Assembly: GCF_004340685.1 (NCBI RefSeq)
Contig: NZ_SLUN01000052.1
Location: 1-33,040 of the forward strand
Direction: 5' to 3'
From: Hydrogenispora ethanolica
Lineage (GTDB): Bacteria; Bacillota; UBA4882; UBA8346
DNA length: 33,040 nucleotides
The stretch's first letter is position 1. Each line of letters starts with the position of its first letter. The notes below the pieces were generated by a model. That model had not been told where the DNA came from, did no database searches, and was given only the letters and a program-made list of their open reading frames with translations. Shown here piece by piece: positions 1 to 7,331 of the stretch. The position numbers and the translations under genes were made by a program.

Positions 1-74
1 TCCTTCGTATTGTAGCTCTGTTCTAAGCTCTCGCTTAGTTTAACCTACGTTTTGCGAATCGGATGCTGGCACTT

Positions 75-200
75 CCATTATATCTTACACGGATCATGGC
101 ATCCCTTACAAGGATCGCAAGATCCTTTGAAAGGATCGAGGCATCCCTTACAAGGATGGCTTTCATCCTAACAAGGATGAAGAAGATCCGAGTTGGACGA
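75..200. repeat. Degenerate 21-bp tandem array (about 6 units)
   Basis: Six consecutive 21-bp units start at 75, 96, 117, 138, 159 and 180. Most contain ATCC and end in AAGGAT plus one base, so each unit holds a small dyad of the type ATCCCTTACAAGGAT. Units differ at many positions but the spacing is exact. On the minus strand the array reads as a heptapeptide repeat (ILVRDA-like), but that frame has no convincing gene context. It has the same period as the array at 31959-32231 but a different sequence. Confidence 0.75.
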
Positions 201-396
201 AAGACCATACCTGACACGAGAGGGGATCGACTGATATATTAGCAGGGCCGGGATGGGGGACGGAGGGTCGGGAAAGGTCGGGCAGGAAGAAAATGGACGG
301 GTGCGCTGCTTATTTAAGTTGGTCCATTGAAAAAGGGTAAAGACAAGAAACTCAAGCGCGATGAAGCATTGACGGAACTGAAAAGAGGGACCTATC

Positions 397-648
397 ATGA
401 TGAGACCTATCGGGGCTGTTCGAAGAGTGGATTGTCTCGGCAGAATTGTGATTCCCAGTGAAGTACGGCGGACCATTAACATTGATGAAGCTGATTCCCT
501 TGAGATTTACGTCGATCGCGACATGATTGTCATGAAAAAATATGAACCGGCTTGCGTCTTTTGCGGGAGTCCCGAAGGAGTAAAAATCGTCAGGGAAAAA
601 AATATTTGTGCTTCCTGTCACCGGGCTTTGAAAGACCTCGGTCTTTGA
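397..648 (+). CDS. AbrB/SpoVT-family transition-state regulator with a C-terminal Cys4 motif
   Basis: A small DNA-binding regulator of 83 residues. Residues about 5-50 form a SpoVT/AbrB swapped-hairpin domain, with the signature VDCLGRIVIPSEVRRTINI followed by the DSLEIYVD strand. This domain normally dimerises and binds AT-rich promoters of growth-transition and sporulation genes. Unlike classical AbrB, the C-terminus carries CVFC and CASC pairs (about residues 53-56 and 72-75), which probably bind zinc, as in many clostridial AbrB paralogues. The start at 397 is chosen because GAGGG lies about 7 bases upstream; the ATG at 400 is an alternative. The gene stands alone on the plus strand with no obvious operon partner, so its targets cannot be read from context. 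Confidence 0.9.
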   Translation: MMRPIGAVRRVDCLGRIVIPSEVRRTINIDEADSLEIYVDRDMIVMKKYEPACVFCGSPEGVKIVREKNICASCHRALKDLGL

Positions 649-900
649 TAGTCGGCTTGAATGTCAACGGCGGCGGCCGCTTCGCTGAAAAGGACCATTA
701 TCCGAGTGTTTCCTACCGAAACGGAAGATGAGGAGAGATCCGCTATGGACCGAGGTTGTTTTGGCAAACGGAAGGTTTATGCTACTATGAGAAAGGCGTC
801 CATTAATGCAAACAAAGGCAATCAGCCCGATTGACTGTTGCCCCTTTAAAAATATTTGCTCTATTTTACCAAATTGGTAAAACTTCATTAGTCCATCAAA
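649..900. other. Intergenic region between convergent genes, with an AT-rich palindrome
   Basis: No supportable gene lies here. The one clear structure is a perfect palindrome at 864-882, TTTTACCAA-A-TTGGTAAAA. It sits just past the 3' end of the FMN reductase gene (minus strand) and downstream of the AbrB-like gene (plus strand). It could be a bidirectional terminator stem, although a single-base centre is poor for a hairpin, or an operator. Confidence 0.5.
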
Positions 901-1455
901 CTAACTTAATTTTTTACCCATATTTTCAGCTTCCTCTAAAATCTCAGACTGCCGTATCATATCGTCTCTTTCGTTTAAGTCACCGACAATAATATTGCCG
1001 GCATTTTCCATCCCAAAGTAACCAAAAAGTTGATTCAAATATTCCGTCACATTACTGAATGCCGCTGCAGGCGCGCCGCTACATGTAACGGTGATGTACT
1101 TTTTCCCCGGCAAGTGTTTTGCAGTCAGATCAGGCTTTAAAAACGGACGGAATCTGTCAAGGAAATTTTTTGTTACTCCGCTAACCTGCAGCATATATAT
1201 CGGTGTTCCCACAATAAGGTAGTCTGCTTTTACGATTTGGGGGAAAAGTTTTGTTAACTTGTCATCCATTGAACAAAAATCGACCTTTTCGAGCTGACAT
1301 GCATCACATGCTATACATCCTTGATGATTCATTTCGGATAAATTGTAAACATCAACCTCATGACCACTTTCCTTGGCACCTTTACAAATAGCATTTACTA
1401 TTTTGGCCGTATTGCCATCTCTTCTTGGACTCCCTATGAATGCCATCACTTTCAT
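901..1455 (-). CDS. NADPH-dependent FMN reductase / iron-sulfur flavoprotein family
   Basis: A flavodoxin-fold redox protein of 184 residues. The N-terminus MKVMAFIGSPRRDGNT is the FMN-phosphate-binding loop of the family. A cysteine cluster follows at about residues 48-62 (CIACDACQ then FCSMDD), placed as in the iron-sulfur flavoproteins and related multimeric flavodoxin WrbA-like reductases. The segment IVGTPIYMLQVSGVTKNFLDR matches the second FMN-contacting loop. A good AGGAGG lies 8 bases before the ATG. It follows the SDR gene by 76 bases on the same strand, so the two are probably cotranscribed, with the AraC regulator further upstream a candidate controller. The physiological electron acceptor cannot be told from sequence. 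Confidence 0.88.
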   Translation of the reverse strand: MKVMAFIGSPRRDGNTAKIVNAICKGAKESGHEVDVYNLSEMNHQGCIACDACQLEKVDFCSMDDKLTKLFPQIVKADYLIVGTPIYMLQVSGVTKNFLDRFRPFLKPDLTAKHLPGKKYITVTCSGAPAAAFSNVTEYLNQLFGYFGMENAGNIIVGDLNERDDMIRQSEILEEAENMGKKLS

Positions 1456-1531
1456 TCTTATTCCTCCTGTTGTACTTTTTCATAATGTATTGATATTGTA
1501 AATTCTTTTCTTATTCTCATAAGTGTTATGT

Positions 1532-2293
1532 TTATTCGATTGCAGCTTTCATCGCGTTGTACATCTTTTCTGCGTACTCGTCAATTTCATCGCGCGACAT
1601 TCGCAAGCGGTCTGCTGAAGTACTGTATCCGATTTCCGTTTTCCCTTCTTCCAATCCTTTGAAAATGCCGTCCGCGAAGGCATCTAGCGGTTCTATCCGC
1701 GTATGCAGCCATGCTCCGTTTAAATCCGTAGCGACTGCCGGCGGAGCTATTTCGATCACTTCGATGGCTGTAGCTGAAAGCTGGTATCTCAGGCTCATCG
1801 TAAAAGAATGAAGTGCCGCTTTTGTGGCCGAATAAATCGGAGTAATCGCAAGTGGTGTAAACGCTAATCCAGACGTCACGTTAATAATAGCCGCCGCTCC
1901 TTTTTCAGCAAAGAATGGCGCGAACAGCAGGGAGAGATGGATAGGCGCTTCAAGGTTTGCCGTAATTTCCTTGCTGAAGTAGCTCCAATTGTGCTTGGCA
2001 TCGGCTTTTAATACATTGAAGCGCTGTAGAATTCCGGCATTGTTGACTAATCCATTTGTCTCTGGATAATTGGCGGTTACCCAATCGAATAATGCTATAC
2101 GCTCGGATTCGATCGTCAGATCGCATCTACGGGTAATGATGCCTGGGAATTTTTCTTTGGCTTGTTGAAGTACGTTTTCCCGTCGCCCGCAAATAATGAT
2201 TTGATTTCCGCGCTTGATAAAGCGTTCCGCAAAAGCCAGCCCGATTCCGGAACCTCCACCCGTAATGAGTATGGTGTTGCCCGAAAGTTTCAT
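1532..2293 (-). CDS. Short-chain dehydrogenase/reductase (SDR, DltE-like)
   Basis: A classical SDR of about 253 residues using NAD(P)H. The Rossmann motif TGGGSGIG is at about residues 11-18, followed by NNAG (about residues 87-90, in LVNNAGIL) and the catalytic YSATK (Tyr-x3-Lys, about residues 152-156), with the family serine upstream in NVTSGLAFTP. The sequence resembles DltE-type oxidoreductases, for which no single substrate is established. The ATG at 2293 is preferred because GGTGG lies about 6 bases upstream; a TTG 18 bases further out would overlap that site. It is the upstream member of a probable two-gene unit with the FMN reductase. An AraC-type regulator lies on the same strand about 490 bases upstream. 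Confidence 0.9.
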   Translation of the reverse strand: MKLSGNTILITGGGSGIGLAFAERFIKRGNQIIICGRRENVLQQAKEKFPGIITRRCDLTIESERIALFDWVTANYPETNGLVNNAGILQRFNVLKADAKHNWSYFSKEITANLEAPIHLSLLFAPFFAEKGAAAIINVTSGLAFTPLAITPIYSATKAALHSFTMSLRYQLSATAIEVIEIAPPAVATDLNGAWLHTRIEPLDAFADGIFKGLEEGKTEIGYSTSADRLRMSRDEIDEYAEKMYNAMKAAIE

Positions 2294-2518
2294 ATGACTT
2301 CCACCTTTCAATTTTAATTATTTCAGCATCAGCAACAATCCCTAAATGCAATTCTAGGTTTTCGTTTATACCATTACCTAATCACTTTATCATGTTCGCA
2401 TTTTCAACGCCTGAATGATTCAATCGAAATATAGCACAATCTTATCATGCACAGCGGGAGATGAAATCATACTGCGTCTGTATCGAGAGCAGGTTGTCGA
2501 ATCAAATAACAATGAAAA

Positions 2519-2549
2519 GGACACTCCAAGGTGGAATGTCCTGCTGTTT
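2519..2549. terminator. Rho-independent terminator-like hairpin
   Basis: GGACACTCCA and TGGAATGTCC form a 10-bp stem with one mismatch and a 3-base loop. It is followed by TGCTGTTTTT on the plus strand and by TTTTC on the minus strand. It could end minus-strand transcripts from the AraC gene before the SDR promoter. Confidence 0.55.
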
Positions 2550-2563
2550 TTACCCACTATTAT

Positions 2564-2689
2564 AAGCGTTGTGATAAACCCTGTCCGAAGGCCAGGGTGA
2601 ACACAAAAACTCAGAAAAGCAAGTGATAAAGTCGTTTTTTAGTCCTCTGAAAGGATGATTTCCGAATTGGAGACTTTATCACATGGCTT
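2564..2689 (+). mobile_element. R element copy 1 (MITE-like, 126 bp)
   Basis: A non-coding element starting AAGCGTTGTGATAAA and ending TTTATCACATGGCTT. These termini are inverted repeats matching at 13 of 15 positions. It is flanked by TTAT at 2560-2563 and TTAT at 2690-2693, a 4-bp target duplication. Inside are two hairpins: one built on CCCTG...CAGGG near the left end, and one built on GTGATAAAGTC...GACTTTATCAC (perfect 11 bp) in the right half. It is nearly identical to copy 3 at 31115-31241. It lies between the AraC gene and the SDR gene. Confidence 0.85.
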
Positions 2690-2780
2690 TTATATCAGCT
2701 GATATTATCGTGAATGGCGACAACTACCAGCCCGCTTTGGTTCTTGCATCAAAGGGTTTCAAAGCCCAGTGTTTACCTGC

Positions 2781-3668
2781 CTACTTTTTTACATATTTTT
2801 CTCTGAATTCACGAGGAGTTTCCTTGCGGCATTTTTTAAAGAAACGGCTAAAATAATTGCCATCATTAAACCCTGTATCCATTGCGATTTCAACAATTGT
2901 TTTGTCGGTATTCACCAAGAGCTGCGAGGCCTTCTGAATACGCATGCGGCCCAGAAATTCCATCGGTGAAAATCCCGACACCGTTTTGAAGACTCTGGAA
3001 AAATGGATCGGGCTCAAATGCGTAACTTCCGAAAGCTTCTTCAGCGTGATTTTATCTGCCAGATGCGACTCCATATAGGTAATCGCCGGCTTAATTTGCT
3101 TCAACCTTCGGTACTGCATATCCAGTTCGGATTGGTCGGCTACTGTTTTCGTAAACTTGCGCAGCAGGGCAGTTAATATTTGATAGCCTAATCCTCTTAG
3201 CGCAAGTTCATACCCCTCCTTTTTCTCCCCGAACTCTTTGATGATATGCTTCATACAGCCGAGCAGAAAGTCATCATTGGAAATCTTATTTTCAAATCGT
3301 ACTCGGTTTTTCAAAAGCAGCTCCGTATACATCGTTTGCTGCAGATCGGGCTGGTTTCCGAGCAGCAACAGGAGATCAATCTTCAACGAATAATACTCCA
3401 AATCCGATTCCGGATTCTCTCCGGAATGGATTTCATTGGGGTTCACAATGGCAATCGAATCTTGCTCGGCTAAAATCTTTTGCTTGCCGCACTGCAACAG
3501 TAGCATTCCTTTTTTAACGTACATCAGCATGAACTGCTCGTGCCAGTGCGGCGGAAAAATCGTTCCATTTTCCTTGAAGAAATAATGTTCGATATGAAGC
3601 GGGCTCGTTTCATTTTTCCCCAAAGCATGGCCGTACATATTCTCGTCGATTATCAGATCGTTTCCCAT
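2781..3668 (-). CDS. AraC-family transcriptional regulator with N-terminal cupin domain
   Basis: A 295-residue regulator. Residues about 20-110 form a cupin-like sensing domain, with PPHWHEQFMLMYVKKG followed by NPNEIHSGENP, typical of ligand-binding AraC proteins. Residues about 190-292 hold two helix-turn-helix units: ITLKKLSEVTHLSPIHFSRVFK, then the hallmark second helix region IVEIAMDTGFNDGNYFSRFFKK and the closing ETPREFREKY. The start has TGGAG about 8 bases upstream. The SDR and FMN reductase genes lie downstream on the same strand and are its most likely local targets, though mobile element copy 1 and a terminator-like hairpin separate them. The ligand is unknown; the cupin type suggests a sugar or small organic molecule. 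Confidence 0.9.
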   Translation of the reverse strand: MGNDLIIDENMYGHALGKNETSPLHIEHYFFKENGTIFPPHWHEQFMLMYVKKGMLLLQCGKQKILAEQDSIAIVNPNEIHSGENPESDLEYYSLKIDLLLLLGNQPDLQQTMYTELLLKNRVRFENKISNDDFLLGCMKHIIKEFGEKKEGYELALRGLGYQILTALLRKFTKTVADQSELDMQYRRLKQIKPAITYMESHLADKITLKKLSEVTHLSPIHFSRVFKTVSGFSPMEFLGRMRIQKASQLLVNTDKTIVEIAMDTGFNDGNYFSRFFKKCRKETPREFREKYVKK

Positions 3669-3733
3669 CGCTCACACTCCAGGCGCTAATATAATACTAT
3701 TGTTGAGTAAAATGATTGAATCTTTACAATATA

Positions 3734-3745
3734 CCAATTATAACA
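3734..3745 (-). promoter_or_regulatory. Extended -10 promoter candidate for the AraC gene
   Basis: Read on the minus strand this is TGTTATAAT, an extended -10 (TGn plus TATAAT), 66 bases upstream of the AraC start. No good -35 is visible, which is acceptable for an extended -10. Confidence 0.4.
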
Positions 3746-3924
3746 GATTGTACTTAATTGCGGGAATTATGATATTGAATTCGATGGAGATTGGATGAAA
3801 AAACGCCGGAAGTAAAATAGCCAGGTAAAGAACCGTATGAAAACGTGATGATAATGTGCTATTCGGAAGGAGATTTGACGATTGTATCCTTTTGTGTTTT
3901 AGAGCAGTTCTCTACTTCCTTTAG

Positions 3925-4044
3925 AAGCCATGTGAAAAGTCTTCAAATTAGAAAATTTGGCTTATTAAAGAATTTAAAACGACTTTTGCTTCTCTGAGCT
4001 TTTGTAATCACCCTGTCCCTCAGACAGGGTTAATCACAGTGCGA
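3925..4044 (-). mobile_element. R element copy 4 (old, diverged)
   Basis: Inverted relative to copies 1-3 and heavily mutated, but collinear with them. It begins after TTAG (3921-3924) with AAGCCATGTGA, then AAGTCTTC, ACGACTTT, GCTTCTCTGAGCTTTTG and the CCCTG hairpin, and ends TTAATCACAGTGC. The left hairpin has changed sequence yet still pairs perfectly (CCCTGTC/GACAGGG), which suggests the stem matters. Its right edge abuts the IS3 transposase remnant, so it probably inserted into that insertion sequence. No duplicate of TTAG is visible on that side. Confidence 0.65.
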
Positions 4045-4262
4045 ATGTAGGTAATATCGGCCACCCAGACCTGGTTGGGCCTATCGGTTTGGAACTGTCG
4101 GTCTAAAAGATTCGGAGCAATCGGATGACCGTGCCTGGAATTGGTGGTTTCCTTAAACTTTCGCTTATACCGTGCCTTTAACCCCATTTTCCGTTTAACA
4201 CTCAGCTCCTTACGTTTATTCTACCTTTTATCTGAGTGTCTGGCAATTCGGGGGAAAGTCAT
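4030..4262 (-). pseudogene. IS3-family transposase (OrfB) remnant with insertion-sequence end
   Basis: The minus strand from 4199 to about 4041 translates as an OrfB fragment of about 53 residues. It contains MGLKARYKRKF, RHGHPIAPNLLDRQF and NQVWVADITYIRT. The last block holds the first catalytic Asp of the DDE transposase (WVADITYI). The N-terminal gene orfA and the rest of orfB are missing. Upstream (4201-4262) is an AT-rich segment with TAAGGAGCTGAG that resembles the left end of such an element, up to about the GACTTTCCCCC end. The element has therefore suffered an internal deletion joining its left end to mid-orfB, and R copy 4 cuts its other side. It cannot encode a functional transposase. 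Confidence 0.75.
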
Positions 4263-4293
4263 AGATTTTTTAACGCTGAGGAGGGAGAAACGG

Positions 4294-4377
4294 GCCTAAA
4301 ACCATAGCCGCGTGATTTTAGGCATCTTCGACCCCTCCCCCATAGCTATCGTTTTTTGATAGCGTGATGGGGGAGGG
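4294..4377. repeat. Two adjacent strong inverted repeats
   Basis: The first pair is GCCTAAAA...TTTTAGGC (4294-4323). The second combines CCCTCCCCCAT...ATGGGGGAGGG with an inner GCTATC...GATAGC around a T-rich loop (4333-4377). They lie between the IS3 remnant and the sugar transporter promoter. They may be remains of another mobile element's end or a transcription barrier; no coding sequence is visible. Confidence 0.55.
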
Positions 4378-4562
4378 CGGGCAGCTTTGAAAGGCCCAAT
4401 GGGTGGGGGCATTGGCAGCATGGCCGACCTGAACACATGACATCACCGTAAAAATTTAAGCCTTTTATCAAGCACAACTAGCACAACGCGTTAGATTAAG
4501 CATTGTTATCGAAGGGCATAAAGGAGCGAAAAAAAATTATAGTAAAATCAAAAATCATCTAT

Positions 4563-4640
4563 GGTGAAATGGTTTTTAAATTGGATATAATTATTTTGTC
4601 GACGTTAACACAAATGAAATATTTTTTCTAGGAGGTAAAG
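4563..4640 (+). promoter_or_regulatory. Promoter, possible LacI-type operator and RBS of the first sugar transporter
   Basis: TATAAT at 4586-4591 is a clear -10; the matching -35 is weak. About 7 bases downstream, at about 4596-4615, the sequence TGTCGACGTTAACA has a partial dyad centred on ACGT, with outer TTTG/CAAA-like arms, in the style of LacI/GalR operators. It is a guess that it binds a repressor. TAGGAGGT at about 4629-4637 is a strong ribosome binding site 5 bases before the start codon. Confidence 0.4.
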
Positions 4641-4641
4641 T

Positions 4642-5598
4642 ATGAAAATTAAGTTTCTTGTATTGGGCCTTGTCATGTCTTTGTTGGTTGGGTTTACAGG
4701 TTATGCAAAATCCGGTCTGATTAAGGTTGGCATCATCAACAATCCGCCGTCTGAATCCGGATATCGCGCAGCGAATGTGGCAGACTTTGAAAAAGTATTC
4801 ACAAAAGCAAAGGGGTATGAGGTTTCAACCTTCTACAGCTTGAAGAATGATGAACAGCTTAATGCAGCGTCTCAGTTTATCACAGACGGGGTGGACTATA
4901 TTCTTATTTCAGCAGCTGCTACGGATGGTTGGGCTTCAGTTCTTACAAGAGCTAAAGAAGCAGGTATAAAAGTGTTTTTGTTTGACCGTATGTTAAATGC
5001 ACCTAACAGTCTTTATGAAGCAGCTGTTGTTTCTGACATGGCAAATCAGGGCAATACGGCTGTTAAGTGGCTAAAAGCACAGAAACTGCCTGAATACAAT
5101 GTCATCCACATTCAGGGTGCAATGGGTAGTGACGCACAGATCGGCCGTACAGCCGCATTGGATAAAGAATTCAAGGCCGGTACAATGAAAAAAGTCGTTC
5201 AGCAGACTGCAACCTGGGATGAAGCTGAAGCCAAGAAAATTGTCGAATCAGTAATCAATTCCAAAAAGAAATTCAACGTTATCTATGCTGAAAATGACGG
5301 TATGGCTAAAGGTGCTGTCGCAGCGCTTGATGAAGCTGGTATTACACACGGTGTTGGCAAACAAGTTGTTATAATGGGTTTCGACTGCAACAAGTGGGCG
5401 CTTAGAGAACTTCTTGCTAAACGCTGGAACTATGATGGACAGTGCAGTCCTTTCCAGGCAACTGTAATCGACGGAATGATTAAGAAGCTTGAAAAAGGTG
5501 GAAAACTTACAACGAAGAAAGTTATTTCTCAAGAAAAAGGTTTTGATGCAAAAACTATTACTCAAAAAGATATTGATACTTATGGTCTTGGACAATAA
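4642..5598 (+). CDS. Sugar ABC transporter substrate-binding protein (YtfQ/galactofuranose-binding-like)
   Basis: A binding protein of 318 residues that captures a sugar outside the inner membrane and delivers it to the permeases encoded downstream. Residues 1-22 are a signal peptide (MKIKFLVLGLVMSLLVGFTGYA) with no lipobox cysteine, so the protein looks periplasmic rather than lipid-anchored. The rest is the two-lobed periplasmic-binding fold of the ribose/galactose class. The SESGYRAAN segment near the mature N-terminus, TDGWASVLTRAKEAGIKVFLFDR, and the C-lobe AENDGMAKGAVAALDEAG are close in style to YtfQ. The gene order with one ATPase and two permeases is also that of the ytfQRT-yjfF system. 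The exact sugar is not provable from sequence. Confidence 0.9.
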   Translation: MKIKFLVLGLVMSLLVGFTGYAKSGLIKVGIINNPPSESGYRAANVADFEKVFTKAKGYEVSTFYSLKNDEQLNAASQFITDGVDYILISAAATDGWASVLTRAKEAGIKVFLFDRMLNAPNSLYEAAVVSDMANQGNTAVKWLKAQKLPEYNVIHIQGAMGSDAQIGRTAALDKEFKAGTMKKVVQQTATWDEAEAKKIVESVINSKKKFNVIYAENDGMAKGAVAALDEAGITHGVGKQVVIMGFDCNKWALRELLAKRWNYDGQCSPFQATVIDGMIKKLEKGGKLTTKKVISQEKGFDAKTITQKDIDTYGLGQ

Positions 5599-5619
5599 TT
5601 AAGTCTCTTCAATTTATAA

Positions 5620-5781
5620 GCGGCGTGGAGTGTGCGGGTTTTTCTCACATACTCCACACCGTTAATTAAAAGCAGTGGGTTTGACCGCTTTTTGTCCTGA
5701 TATAATTGTATCAGGACAAGTTATGATAACCCACTTTTAAGGTATATAATGATCCCGATTTATCGGGATCATTATATAAAA
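5620..5781 (+). terminator. Three consecutive hairpins between binding protein and ATPase genes
   Basis: Hairpin 1 (5622-5660) pairs GGCGTGGAGTGTG with CACATACTCCACACC. Hairpin 2 (5674-5738) has outer arms AGTGGGTT/AACCCACT enclosing a perfect TGTCCTGATA/TATCAGGACA stem. Hairpin 3 (5743-5778) is a perfect 17-bp stem, TATATAATGATCCCGAT with its complement, around two bases. None has a long U run directly after it, so partial termination or protection of the upstream mRNA from 3' exonucleases is likely. Either would give more binding protein than membrane components. Confidence 0.7.
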
Positions 5782-5810
5782 TTCCAAAACATAAAGGCGG
5801 TTTGTTTTAA

Positions 5811-7331
5811 ATGAAGAATGACATCGTTTTATCTATGCGTGGAATTAGCAAAACTTTCCCAGGTGTCCGGGCCTTACATAATGTAGACTTTACCCTTTGT
5901 AAGGGTGAAATTCACGCTCTGATGGGTGAAAATGGAGCCGGTAAGTCAACTTTAGTCAAAGTCTTAACAGGCGTATATCAGAAAGATTTTGGGCAAATCA
6001 AAATAGCAGGAATTGAAAAAGAAATTACGATAAAATCGCCTCAAGAGGCTCAGAATTTAGGTATTAGCACAGTTTATCAGGAGATAACACTCTGCCCGAA
6101 CCTTACAGTTGCTGAAAATATGTTTATCGGACGAGGCAACTACCGTTTTATAAACTGGCGTTCAAGAGAAAAGAAGGCAACAGAAATTCTTACTAAGCTT
6201 AATATCCCGGTAAGCGCTACCCGGCAACTTGGCACTTGCTCGCTGGCTATACAGCAAATGGTAGCTGTTGCCCGTGCAGTTGATATGGAATGCAAGGTAC
6301 TTATTCTGGATGAACCTACTTCCTCGCTGGATGAGCAGGAGGTTGCATTACTTTTTACTCTTATGCGGGAATTAAAGTCTCGTGGTGTTGGCATCATCTT
6401 TATAACGCATTTCCTCGAACAGGTATACGAGATAAGCGACAGGATAACCGTTTTGCGGAACGGTGAGCTGGTTGGAGCTTACGAAATAAATGATTTGCCA
6501 CGCATTAAGCTTATTTCAGCGATGATGGGTAAAGAGCTTGATGATATTTCCGAATTACAGCATCGAAAAAAATCACAACTCTTTCAGGATGCCCCGCCTG
6601 TTTATGAGGTATTCGGATTATCGAGCGCAGAAGGTATAAAGCCGTTTGACTTCAAAATTCATAAGGGAGAAATAAACGGGTTTACCGGGCTTCTTGGCTC
6701 CGGCCGCAGTGAAAGCGTACGTGCTATATTCGGTGCTGATCGAATTACCGGCGGTAAGGTAAGGATAAACGGAAAAGATGTTAAGATTTCCAAACCCGGG
6801 GATTCCATGAAGCATGGTATCGGTTATCTTCCCGAGGATAGAAAAGGGGACGGCATCATTGAAGATTTATCTGTACGTGAAAATATCATACTTGCCTTAC
6901 AGGTATTGAAAGGCTTTTTAAGGCCTTTTTCCAAAAGTGAAGCTGAAGCTTTCGCAGAAAAGTATATCAAATTATTAGGAATTAAGACCGCTTCGATGGA
7001 TACGCCGATTAAATCACTTTCGGGCGGTAATCAGCAAAAGGTAATACTTGCCCGTTGGCTCTTAACAAATCCACAGTATCTTATCCTGGACGAACCGACG
7101 CGCGGTATTGACGTCGGTACAAAAGTCGATATACAAAAACTCGTGCTTAAGCTTGCCGAGGAGGGCGTCAGCGTCACGTTTATTTCGTCGGAAATAGAGG
7201 AGATGCTTACCACATGTTCACGGCTCATCATCATGCGGGATCGCAAAATAGTGGGCGAATTGAAGGGAGATGAAATGACACAGGTGAAAATCATGCACAC
7301 AATCGCGGGAGGGACGGCTCAAAATGGTTAA
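5811..7331 (+). CDS. Sugar ABC transporter ATP-binding protein (duplicated ABC domains, YtfR/RbsA type)
   Basis: A 506-residue cytoplasmic ATPase with two ABC domains in one chain, typical of class CUT2 sugar importers. Domain 1 (about 5-240) has Walker A GENGAGKST and Walker B VLILDEPTSSLD, with a degenerate signature (CSLAIQQ). Domain 2 (about 260-500) has the usual altered Walker A GLLGSGRSE, the intact signature LSGGNQQK and LILDEPTRGIDVG. The start has AAGGCGG about 12 bases upstream. It overlaps the next gene by 8 bases, so translation of the two is coupled. It would power the YtfT/YjfF-like permeases encoded by the next two genes. Confidence 0.93.
   Translation: MKNDIVLSMRGISKTFPGVRALHNVDFTLCKGEIHALMGENGAGKSTLVKVLTGVYQKDFGQIKIAGIEKEITIKSPQEAQNLGISTVYQEITLCPNLTVAENMFIGRGNYRFINWRSREKKATEILTKLNIPVSATRQLGTCSLAIQQMVAVARAVDMECKVLILDEPTSSLDEQEVALLFTLMRELKSRGVGIIFITHFLEQVYEISDRITVLRNGELVGAYEINDLPRIKLISAMMGKELDDISELQHRKKSQLFQDAPPVYEVFGLSSAEGIKPFDFKIHKGEINGFTGLLGSGRSESVRAIFGADRITGGKVRINGKDVKISKPGDSMKHGIGYLPEDRKGDGIIEDLSVRENIILALQVLKGFLRPFSKSEAEAFAEKYIKLLGIKTASMDTPIKSLSGGNQQKVILARWLLTNPQYLILDEPTRGIDVGTKVDIQKLVLKLAEEGVSVTFISSEIEEMLTTCSRLIIMRDRKIVGELKGDEMTQVKIMHTIAGGTAQNG

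Noticed and set aside
35-217. A 60-codon minus-strand frame with ILVRDA heptads over the left array
   Set aside because: It is simply the 21-bp array translated; it lacks a ribosome site and a known family.
2415-2600. A 61-codon plus-strand frame
   Set aside because: It crosses a terminator-like hairpin and the left end of R copy 1, and has no ribosome binding site.
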